Shown in pieces: positions 6,958-13,584 of a DNA stretch of 13,584 nt. The notes beneath the pieces were generated by a model, which did not search any database, was not told the origin of the DNA, and worked only from the letters and a program-made list of their open reading frames with translations. Origin of the DNA: Prolixibacteraceae bacterium (GTDB lineage: Bacteria; Bacteroidota; Bacteroidia; Bacteroidales; Prolixibacteraceae); NCBI GenBank assembly GCA_027451165.1, contig DAIDJX010000065.1, positions 1-13,584 of the forward strand, in the 5' to 3' direction. Every line of letters begins with the position of its first letter. Position 1 is the stretch's first letter. Position numbers and translations under genes: made by a program.

Positions 6958-8904
6958 GTGAATCGTAAAAATCTTCTTTCTTTGCGGATAATCATCGCTT
7001 TAGGGTTATGGTTTGCCGCATCTTTGGTGTGTGCCCAGGAAAAGCCAGCCGGGGAAAAAATCACGGAGAACGGTAGACATTTTATCCTTTATAAGGTTCA
7101 GCCTGGTGAAACTTTATATTCCATTGGCAAGCGTTACCATGTGGATTTGCAGGAATTGACTGCTGAAAATCCCGGACTGGAAAAAGGTCTGAAATCAGGA
7201 TCGACCATCAGAATTCCGGTGGAAGGAAAAACAGAGAGAAAAATTGGTCAGGAGACAGACCAGAAACCCGGACGCCTGATCCAGCACAAGGTTCAAAAAA
7301 AGGAAACCCTGTACAGCATTTCCAGAAAGTATGGCATTACCATAGAGGAATTGACCGCTGCCAATCCTGGAAAAACAAAATTGAAAAAAGGTGATGTTCT
7401 CCGGATTCCGCATACAACGGCACCTCAAAATGAGAAGTCAGCCGGAACACCCGTCAAAGAAACAGCGAAAGGGGCTGTTATTCTTCATACGGTCAGGGAA
7501 GGGGAGACCTTGTATGCCCTTTCCCGTAAATATGAGGTTTCGGTTGAGGATATAGTAAAAGCCAATCCCATCCTGGAAACCAGAGTCCCTCATGCCGGTG
7601 ATACCCTGCGTATTACGGGAAGTACACAGCGGGCTGACCAACCTGAGCCTGACAGGAAAAATAGTGAAACCGTTGTGAAAACCGGTGATTGTGATCTTTT
7701 GCCAGCTTCAGTCAGGGAGAAAAAAAGGATTAAAGTAGCCCTGATGATTCCCCTTATGCTGACCGAAAATAAATTGCTGAACCATGACCTGTGGGGAAGT
7801 TCAGGAGATTACGACGGAAGTGGTCAGTCTATTACTTCAGATACCTTAAGAAATAATATCAAACTGGCCAGCCAAATGCAGTTTCAGGGGAACAGTGAGA
7901 ACTTCCTCCATTTTTATGAAGGAGCGCTGCTGGCGGTTGATTCCCTGGAGCAGACAGGCATAAAAGTGGACCTTGAAGTTTGGGATACTGAGCAAAAATC
8001 ATCCAAAGTGAAAAATTTTGTTTCTTCCGGTGTACTCAGCAATGCCGATTTGATCATTGGTCCTGTCTATCCCGCGGAACAAAAGGAAATTTCTGATTTT
8101 GCAGCCAAACACAAGATACCGGTCATTTCTCCCCTTTCTCCTTCAGATGAATATACCAAAGACAATCCATATTTTTTCCAGATCAATCCTTCCAGAGAAT
8201 ACACGGCTGCCAAAACCAGAGAATACATCGCCAATTCCTATAAAAACGGCAACATCGTGGTGCTTCAAACCAGTAATTCCGGAAATGAAGCTGAAAATGA
8301 AACTTCCGCCCTCAGAAAAGCCATCGAAAAGGAAGGAGGAAAGGGTAATGGTTCCATCAGAATCTGCAATTTCAGAAAGGATGGATTTGCCAGCCTGAAA
8401 AATATGATGGTGAAGGATAAGAAAAATGTGCTGGTAATGCCAACGGTTAATGAGGCAGAGGTGAGTGTGGTCGTTTCCAATATCAAGAACCTGAACAACG
8501 AATTCGATATAGTTGTAATTGGCAACAACCGGTTCCCCCAGTTCGAAAGCATTGATCCTGAGCACTACCACAACGCCAACCTTGAATTTTTAACACCTTA
8601 CTGGCCCGACATGGAACAAGAGGTCACCCGGTCGTTTATCCATAATTTCAGGGTATTTTACCGCACCGATCCCAATCAGTACAGTATTCAGGGCTATGAT
8701 GTCACGTTTTTCTTTGTGAAAGCGATAAGTGATTACGGCGCTGATTTCGGCAAGTGCCTTACCAGGGAAAAGATCAGCCTGGTGCAGGGGACTTACCGTT
8801 TTCACCAGCCTGAAGCGGGTGGAGGATATGTCAACCGTGGACTAAGTGTTGTTCAATATCTGCCTTCGTTTGAGATAGACCGGAAAATGGTCATTGCGGA
8901 TTAA
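6958..8904 (+). CDS. Exported triple-LysM protein with type I periplasmic-binding fold
   Basis: This 648-residue protein has a signal peptide (about 1-26, cut after VCA), then three LysM domains at about 44-87, 108-151 and 175-219. Each has the pattern of Val-x-x-Gly/Lys-Glu-Thr-Leu-Tyr-Ser/Ala-Ile/Leu followed by an Asn-Pro. LysM binds peptidoglycan glycan chains, so the protein should sit on the cell wall in the periplasm. A low-complexity linker leads to a region (about 256-645) resembling branched-chain amino acid binding proteins; LIIGPVYPAEQ (365-375) and IPVISPLSPSDE (387-398) are the usual signature. No permease or ATPase gene is nearby, so ABC transport is doubtful. A cell-wall sensing or LpoA-like regulatory role is possible but inferred. 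The start is GTG at 6958, because an in-frame TAG ends 6 nt upstream and no ATG precedes the signal peptide. Confidence 0.9.
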   Translation: MNRKNLLSLRIIIALGLWFAASLVCAQEKPAGEKITENGRHFILYKVQPGETLYSIGKRYHVDLQELTAENPGLEKGLKSGSTIRIPVEGKTERKIGQETDQKPGRLIQHKVQKKETLYSISRKYGITIEELTAANPGKTKLKKGDVLRIPHTTAPQNEKSAGTPVKETAKGAVILHTVREGETLYALSRKYEVSVEDIVKANPILETRVPHAGDTLRITGSTQRADQPEPDRKNSETVVKTGDCDLLPASVREKKRIKVALMIPLMLTENKLLNHDLWGSSGDYDGSGQSITSDTLRNNIKLASQMQFQGNSENFLHFYEGALLAVDSLEQTGIKVDLEVWDTEQKSSKVKNFVSSGVLSNADLIIGPVYPAEQKEISDFAAKHKIPVISPLSPSDEYTKDNPYFFQINPSREYTAAKTREYIANSYKNGNIVVLQTSNSGNEAENETSALRKAIEKEGGKGNGSIRICNFRKDGFASLKNMMVKDKKNVLVMPTVNEAEVSVVVSNIKNLNNEFDIVVIGNNRFPQFESIDPEHYHNANLEFLTPYWPDMEQEVTRSFIHNFRVFYRTDPNQYSIQGYDVTFFFVKAISDYGADFGKCLTREKISLVQGTYRFHQPEAGGGYVNRGLSVVQYLPSFEIDRKMVIAD

Positions 8905-8918
8905 CCAGCAGCATCCAT

Positions 8919-10142
8919 TCAAATTCCCATTTCGGCAAATGATTTTTTAATCCTGCCAATGGCATCTGCCATTTGCGCTTCATTGATGACCAAAGGGGGC
9001 GTAAACCGGATGATGTGCTCATGGGTCGGTTTGGCAATGATCCCGTTTTCTTTCATCTTCAGGCAAATGTCCCATGCCGATTTGGGAAAATCAGACCGGA
9101 TAGCCACCGCATTCAGTAATCCCTTACCTCTGACAATCTCAATCAGTTCCGAAGGAATGGCTTTGATTTCATTTCTGAAAATGGCGCCCATTTTAGCAGC
9201 GTTTTCAGCCAGTTGCTCATCTTTAATTACCTGCAGGGAAGCAATGGCAACAGCCGCTGCCACGGGATTTCCGCCATAGGTGCTGCCATGTTCGCCCGGT
9301 TTGATGGTCAGCATGATATCGTCATTGGCCAGCACGCAGGAAACAGGATAGGTGCCTCCTGAAAGGGCTTTCCCCAGGATCAGCACGTCCGGCCTTACTT
9401 CGTCATAGTCGCAGGCAAGCATTTTCCCGGTCCGTGCAAGGCCGGTCTGAATTTCATCGGCTATAAAAAGCACCCCATATTTTTTGCACAATGCCGAAAC
9501 CTGTTTCAGGTAACCATCATCAGGTACATTCACACCTGCTTCAGCCTGAATCGGTTCCACCAGGAATCCGGCTACATTTTTATCCTGAAGGGCATTTTCG
9601 AGCGCCGCCGGATCATTAAACGGAATCTGGATGAATCCGGGTGTAAAGGGGCCATAGCCTCCGTAAGAGTCAGGATCGGACGACATGGACACAATGGTGA
9701 TCGTCCTTCCATGAAAATTCTCCTTACAAACCACTATTTTGGCTTCATTCTGGGGAATTCCCTTCACTTTGTATGCCCATTTGCGGCAAAGTTTCAGGGC
9801 AGTTTCCACACCTTCCGCACCAGAATTCATCGGGAGCATCCTGTCATAGCCGAAAAGCTGATGCATGTACTCTTCCCATTCGCCCAGCAGGTTGTTGTAA
9901 AATGCCCTGGAAGTGAGGGCAAGCCTGGAAACCTGTGTCCGGAGGGCCTCCACAATCCGGGGATGACAATGTCCCTGGTTTACTGCTGAATAGGCCGAAA
10001 GGAAATCATAATACCGTTTTCCTTCCACATCCCAGACAAAGATACCTTCGCCGCGTTCCAGTACAACCGGTAGCGGATGGTAGTTATGGGCGCCATACTT
10101 ATTTTCTTTTTCAATGTAGTAGGAGGACGAATTAGTAGTCAT
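8919..10142 (-). CDS. rocD: Ornithine--oxo-acid aminotransferase
   Basis: This 407-residue PLP enzyme of aminotransferase class III transfers the delta-amino group of ornithine to 2-oxoglutarate, giving glutamate semialdehyde and glutamate, linking arginine/ornithine to proline and glutamate. The N-terminal YGAHNYHPLP (16-25) and FLSAYSAVNQGHCHP (47-61) are distinctive for ornithine aminotransferase rather than acetylornithine or GABA aminotransferases. PLP contacts are visible: NSGAEGVE (106-113), NFHGRT (142-147), Asp229 in ADEIQTG and the Schiff-base Lys258 in LGKALSGG. The length is normal and no signal peptide is present. It follows the BatA-domain gene by 60 nt with no clear promoter between, so co-transcription is possible. 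It converges on the LysM-protein gene with a 14 bp gap and no evident terminator. Confidence 0.96.
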   Translation of the reverse strand: MTTNSSSYYIEKENKYGAHNYHPLPVVLERGEGIFVWDVEGKRYYDFLSAYSAVNQGHCHPRIVEALRTQVSRLALTSRAFYNNLLGEWEEYMHQLFGYDRMLPMNSGAEGVETALKLCRKWAYKVKGIPQNEAKIVVCKENFHGRTITIVSMSSDPDSYGGYGPFTPGFIQIPFNDPAALENALQDKNVAGFLVEPIQAEAGVNVPDDGYLKQVSALCKKYGVLFIADEIQTGLARTGKMLACDYDEVRPDVLILGKALSGGTYPVSCVLANDDIMLTIKPGEHGSTYGGNPVAAAVAIASLQVIKDEQLAENAAKMGAIFRNEIKAIPSELIEIVRGKGLLNAVAIRSDFPKSAWDICLKMKENGIIAKPTHEHIIRFTPPLVINEAQMADAIGRIKKSFAEMGI

Positions 10143-10202
10143 AGCCTGTAAATTATTGGTTTTAAATTGATCTTGCCAGTATAATCAAAAATTTCCATTG
10201 GT

Positions 10203-12266
10203 TCATTTCCAAAACCGGATTATTATCACCTCCGTCAACAGGAACAAGAGGGTAAATACCAGGAACAGTTTCCAGAGTTTTTTACCATGCCTGATCTCGC
10301 CGTATACCTGTTCAAAATTCTTGTTCTGGACCTCTATGACCGATGTATTCCTGATTCCGTTTTTCCCGATCTCCGCTTCCAGTTCCGAAGGAGAGTAAAA
10401 ATCAAAGTCGGATTCTGAACGGTCATAATTCATCGAAACAGCAGAGATTGTTTTCCCGCCCGACTGAACAAGGTAATGGCCGGCATCCCTGAAAAAGCTG
10501 GTCAGGTCAAACTTCAGCTGGTTTCCCGGCAACAAGGTGGTGGCGGGAATAAATTCACGGGTGGAATCGGCAGAGCGAATTGTCAGGGAGGTCAGCTCCG
10601 GAATTAATTGTCCGGGAATGGTAGCATAACTATCCTTACCGATTTTGTAGGAAAGCTTTTGCCGGGGCAGGCTGTTGATGGTCAGGCTGTAGACGAGGGG
10701 AACAAAGAGCTGGTCCAGGGCAAATTCCCTGTTAAGGGTGGATAATGGAAATCCGAAAACGATCAGCTGACCTTCCCCAACCGGCTGGATGGTCACTGCG
10801 TTTGTTTTGTCGCGGTACCACACCAGGGGAATTTCAGAGGCACGGGTGCCACGGGAGAAATGAACGGAGCCTCTTACTGAAGGGAACTGAATATCTTCGC
10901 TTTTCTCTTCAAAAACCTGGCTGAAAACCCGGTGATCCCATTCAATACCTCCGAACTGCCGCGCAGCACTGTCCGTACGCAGGATGGTGCTCGCATTCAA
11001 CTGAGACAGAAAACTATTGTAGCCGGGGAGGTCGCCTTCAGGTTCCGGAAAGAAAAGCAGGGTGGTTCCGGTCTCCGCCACTTTCTTCAGTTCATGGATC
11101 AACCCCGTAGACAAAGATTTGACATTCACGATGATAATAGCCTGATAACTGCTTAATTTACTGATTTGCAGGTTGTCGACGGCGATGAAGTCAGCCTTGA
11201 TGAATGCATCCTCTTCATAAAGTGCTTTCAGGTAGGGAAGCCCTGAAGGCTGTCCCATCCGGGTATCGTACAGCACAAGCAGGTTGAGTTGGGATTGTAC
11301 CAGGTAATTCAGGTACCAAGTATTGTCGTGAATCAGGGGGAAATCCGAAATCTCCGCCCTTCCCCGGTGATTTCCGGCTCCCGGATTGACATATTTTACC
11401 TGTACCACCTGATCCTTCCGGGGCTCTATGCTGAAATTGCCCAGCGCCTTTAGGGTATCATCAAGATAAAAACGGAGGGGCAAATTTTGATATGCTTCCC
11501 CGGAATGATTTACGATCCGGATGTTGAGTTGCTCTTCCTGTCCGATTTTATGGGCTGGAATTTCCATCCAGCAGGAGTCAATATACAGGTTGCTGATGAC
11601 TTCGGCTTGCAAAGGCAGAAAATAACTGACCTGGCCGGTATCATTGCTGAAGTTGTGTAAGTCGCAGGTAGACGACTGAAAATCACTGATATAATAGCCG
11701 GTAAGAGATGCTGTCCTTTCAAAAGACCAGGCATTACTGACCAGTTGATTGCGGATTTGAGAGAGCTGAACCGTCCTTGGTGAAGGCCCGATTTCACTCA
11801 CCTGCTGGACAAACTGTTCTTTGTTGAAAACATGCCTGTGTTTTGGTAGAAGATCGTTGGTGATCAGCTGAAACCTGGTATCCGGGGAGTAAGCGCCAGC
11901 AATCTGTATGGCTTTGTTTCTGGCTACTTCCAACAACTGTCCCCCCGAGGATAAGGCATTCATACTGAATGAATTGTCAATATACACCGACACAATGGGG
12001 TTGGGTTGCATGACAGCACTGTTTTTCACCGGGATGTAAGGTTGGGCAAACAGGAAAACCAGGGCTGAAATGGCCAGGATCCTTGAAAGGAGGATCAGCA
12101 GATTCTTAAGCCTGGAATGTCTTTGCGATTCATTCCGGATGTTTTTCAGATAGCTGACATGGCTGAAATATACCGTCGTATACCGCCTGAAACTGAAAAG
12201 ATGAATCACCACCGGAATCAGGATGGCAAAAAGTGCAAAAAGAAAACTGGGAAATAAAAACTTCAT
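10203..12266 (-). CDS. BatA-domain membrane protein with vWA-like domain
   Basis: This 687-residue inner-membrane protein begins with the BatA N-terminal module: a membrane segment (about 4-23), the FxFRRYTTVYFS-like loop and a second segment (about 56-75). A von Willebrand A-like domain follows with an apparently complete metal site: DNSFS (97-101, DxSxS), Thr165 in PSPRT and Asp195 in ISDFQ. The middle (about 200-600) is a large periplasmic part with beta-rich segments and an amidotransferase-like stretch around 380-420. A last membrane segment (about 664-684) ends the chain. Relatives occur widely in Bacteroidota, often unlinked to the MoxR/Bat operon. No MoxR, BatB, BatC or BatD gene is present here. 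The function is unknown; an envelope-stress or assembly role is only inferred from the Bat name. It begins 20 nt after the asparaginase gene. Confidence 0.88.
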   Translation of the reverse strand: MKFLFPSFLFALFAILIPVVIHLFSFRRYTTVYFSHVSYLKNIRNESQRHSRLKNLLILLSRILAISALVFLFAQPYIPVKNSAVMQPNPIVSVYIDNSFSMNALSSGGQLLEVARNKAIQIAGAYSPDTRFQLITNDLLPKHRHVFNKEQFVQQVSEIGPSPRTVQLSQIRNQLVSNAWSFERTASLTGYYISDFQSSTCDLHNFSNDTGQVSYFLPLQAEVISNLYIDSCWMEIPAHKIGQEEQLNIRIVNHSGEAYQNLPLRFYLDDTLKALGNFSIEPRKDQVVQVKYVNPGAGNHRGRAEISDFPLIHDNTWYLNYLVQSQLNLLVLYDTRMGQPSGLPYLKALYEEDAFIKADFIAVDNLQISKLSSYQAIIIVNVKSLSTGLIHELKKVAETGTTLLFFPEPEGDLPGYNSFLSQLNASTILRTDSAARQFGGIEWDHRVFSQVFEEKSEDIQFPSVRGSVHFSRGTRASEIPLVWYRDKTNAVTIQPVGEGQLIVFGFPLSTLNREFALDQLFVPLVYSLTINSLPRQKLSYKIGKDSYATIPGQLIPELTSLTIRSADSTREFIPATTLLPGNQLKFDLTSFFRDAGHYLVQSGGKTISAVSMNYDRSESDFDFYSPSELEAEIGKNGIRNTSVIEVQNKNFEQVYGEIRHGKKLWKLFLVFTLLFLLTEVIIIRFWK

Positions 12267-12286
12267 ATTTCAGGTATCACTGCCTT

Positions 12287-13282
12287 TCATTTGTCAGTGG
12301 CAAAAATAGCAATTTCTTTTTCACCGGTCGATTTTATATATCCTCTGAACATTCCGGAGGTGTTGAAGGGCATGGTCAGGTTCCCTTTTCGGTCAAGGGC
12401 GATGAAACCGCCTGTTCCTCCCAGGGCGCCAAGCTTCTTCATCACATTGGCAGCTGCTTTTTCGAGAGGGAGCCCAAGGTAATCCATCTGGAGCGCCACA
12501 TCGCGGGCAACTCCCAGCCGGATGAAATATTCTCCGTGACCGGTGCAGGAAACGGCACAGGTGGCATTGTCGGCATACGTACCGGCACCGATGACCGGGG
12601 TATCACCAATCCTTCCATATCTTTTACCGGTCATGCCGCCGGTAGATGTTCCGGCACACAGATTTCCCATTTTATCTAAAGCCACACACCCTACAGTGCC
12701 GTGGTTGTCGCCCTGGTTTCTGTTACGCTCCCTTTCTTTCAGCTTTTTCAGGGATTCATACCTGTTTTTGGTGTAGAAATAGCGGTTGGGGACTATCTCA
12801 AGGCCTTGTTTGCGGGCAAACTCTTCCGCCCCTTTCCCGCTCAGGAAAACATGCTCAGAATTATTCATCACAGCAACTGCAGCTTTGATAGGGTTTTTAA
12901 TGGTTTTTACCCCACTCACAGCTCCTGCTTTCAGGCTGGCTCCCTCCATCACTGAAGCATCCAGTTCATTTTTCCCTTCCCAGTTAAAAACGGCGCCTTT
13001 CCCGGCATTAAACAAAGGGCAATCTTCCAGGTAGGATATGGTCCTGACAACTGCCTCTGCAGAGGTGCCTCCTTGTTTTAACACCGAATCACCGATGGTC
13101 AGTGCTTTATTCAGATGGTAAGCATACGCTGCCTGCTTTTCCGGTGGTATTGAGCCAGGATCCATAATCCCGGCCCCTCCGTGGATAACCAGACAGTAGT
13201 TTTGCTGTCCTGTCACTAAACTTGCAGCCTGAATCAGAATCAAGCAAAGTGAAAGTCCGGAAAGAAACCTGCAGTATTTCAT
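12287..13282 (-). CDS. Exported isoaspartyl peptidase/L-asparaginase (Ntn hydrolase)
   Basis: This 331-residue member of the plant-type asparaginase (T2) family hydrolyses L-asparagine and/or isoaspartyl dipeptides. LVIHGGAG (31-38) opens the mature domain. The autocatalytic cleavage site is in NHGTVGCVALD, making Thr196 the new N-terminal nucleophile after processing into alpha and beta chains. GTSTGGMTGKRYGRIGD (211-227) and the GAGTYAD segment (232-238) line the substrate site, and GGTGGF lies near the end. A hydrophobic signal peptide (about 1-25) suggests a periplasmic enzyme, unlike cytosolic E. coli IaaA. The linker before the nucleophile is rich in Lys, Glu, Arg and Asn, as expected for the disordered alpha-chain tail. 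It heads the second minus-strand run and is divergent from the flavin reductase gene. Whether it prefers asparagine or isoaspartyl peptides cannot be read from sequence. Confidence 0.94.
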   Translation of the reverse strand: MKYCRFLSGLSLCLILIQAASLVTGQQNYCLVIHGGAGIMDPGSIPPEKQAAYAYHLNKALTIGDSVLKQGGTSAEAVVRTISYLEDCPLFNAGKGAVFNWEGKNELDASVMEGASLKAGAVSGVKTIKNPIKAAVAVMNNSEHVFLSGKGAEEFARKQGLEIVPNRYFYTKNRYESLKKLKERERNRNQGDNHGTVGCVALDKMGNLCAGTSTGGMTGKRYGRIGDTPVIGAGTYADNATCAVSCTGHGEYFIRLGVARDVALQMDYLGLPLEKAAANVMKKLGALGGTGGFIALDRKGNLTMPFNTSGMFRGYIKSTGEKEIAIFATDK

Positions 13283-13310
13283 AGACCATGTGTTTGGGGG
13301 TGAAAATAGT

Positions 13311-13325
13311 GATAAAATAATTATC
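13311..13325. promoter_or_regulatory. Short palindrome in the asparaginase/flavin reductase spacer
   Basis: GATAA, 5 nt, TTATC form an inverted repeat in the 60 bp divergent spacer. It overlaps the start of a -7-like TATCTTCG (13322-13329, one mismatch) for the plus-strand gene, whose nearest TTTG (13293-13296) is 25 nt away, slightly too far. It could be an operator, but such AT-rich 5 bp half-sites arise easily by chance. Confidence 0.2.
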
Positions 13326-13342
13326 TTCGGAAAAAAAACAGC

Positions 13343-13584
13343 ATGGATAAACTGGCATTACGACAGCTTTCGTATGGATTGTATCTGGTAACCACCGCAT
13401 TTGAAGGGCAAAAAGCAGGATATGTGGCCAATACCGTTTTTCAGGTGACCTCTGCACCTCCCATGATTGCCATCAGCTGCCACAAGGATAATTATACCCT
13501 GGAACCGTTGCTGAAAAGCGGTGTTTTTGCTGTCTCCGTTCTAAGCAAAGCTTGTCCTGCCGGTCTGATAGGAACTTTTGGGTA
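13343..13584 (+). CDS. Flavin reductase-like protein, N-terminal part (runs off window)
   Basis: An ATG at 13343 opens a frame that stays open for 80 codons to the window end. The protein begins MDKLALRQLSYGLYLVTT and continues with AGYVANTVFQVTSAPPMIAI, a stretch ending PLLKSGVFAVSVLS and then LIGTFG. This is the flavin reductase-like (FMN-binding split-barrel) domain. It most resembles the subgroup found in high-molecular-weight rubredoxins and related NAD(P)H:flavin oxidoreductases, where Asn-Thr-Val-Phe-Gln-Val-Thr contacts FMN. The C-terminal part is outside the window, so a fused rubredoxin domain cannot be judged. There is no signal peptide, so it should be cytosolic. It has its own strand and spacer and is probably transcribed separately from the asparaginase gene. 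Confidence 0.85.
   Translation, partial: MDKLALRQLSYGLYLVTTAFEGQKAGYVANTVFQVTSAPPMIAISCHKDNYTLEPLLKSGVFAVSVLSKACPAGLIGTFG

Noticed and set aside
8057..8571. Overlapping frames of 113 and 142 codons within the LysM-protein gene
   Set aside because: They are shadows of the binding-fold coding sequence, with no domain or start signal of their own.
8905..8918. Bidirectional terminator between the LysM-protein gene and rocD
   Set aside because: The gap is only 14 bp and no GC-rich hairpin with flanking T/A runs is visible.
13107..13457. 116-codon minus-strand frame overlapping the asparaginase and flavin reductase starts
   Set aside because: It lies across two well-supported genes in another frame and its protein looks like out-of-frame translation.

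Overview
This 13.6 kb window looks like an ordinary chromosomal housekeeping segment from a member of the Bacteroidota, probably close to Bacteroidales. Three things point there. The guaA leader carries a promoter of the Bacteroidota sigma type (TTTG, 19 nt, TATATTTG). Most starts lack a clear Shine-Dalgarno. Several proteins have strongly Bacteroidota-type architectures: an EpsC-type serine acetyltransferase, a BatA-domain vWA membrane protein and a LysM/periplasmic-binding fusion. This taxonomy is inferred from sequence features, not from a marker gene.

Layout, left to right. Positions 1-261 are AT-rich and hold no convincing gene. Positions 262-6795 hold six minus-strand genes in a tight run, read from right to left: guaA, an S41 C-terminal processing protease, pnuC, a NadR-type ribosylnicotinamide kinase, a serine O-acetyltransferase and a THUMP-domain RlmL-like rRNA methyltransferase. 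Gaps are 48, 12, -4, about 97 (with a possible internal promoter) and 21 nt. A 162 bp divergent spacer (6796-6957) separates guaA from a plus-strand gene for an exported protein with three LysM domains and a type I periplasmic-binding fold. That gene converges, with a 14 bp gap, on a second minus-strand run. The run reads right to left: exported isoaspartyl peptidase/L-asparaginase, a BatA-domain protein and ornithine aminotransferase. A 60 bp divergent spacer leads to the first 80 codons of a plus-strand flavin reductase that runs off the window.

How the genes fit together. PnuC and the NadR-type kinase form a clear nicotinamide riboside uptake-and-trap pair, joined by an ATGA overlap. guaA and the serine acetyltransferase supply GMP and O-acetylserine. 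The asparaginase and ornithine aminotransferase both act in amino acid nitrogen turnover, though a functional link is only inferred. The S41 protease, LysM protein and BatA protein act at the envelope.

I found no mobile element, CRISPR array, tRNA or rRNA, and no convincing new multi-gene system. The points worth a second look are modest: the LysM/binding-protein fusion, the orphan BatA protein with an intact metal site, start-codon and promoter details around cysE and the methyltransferase gene, and a pseudoknot-capable stretch near the left edge.
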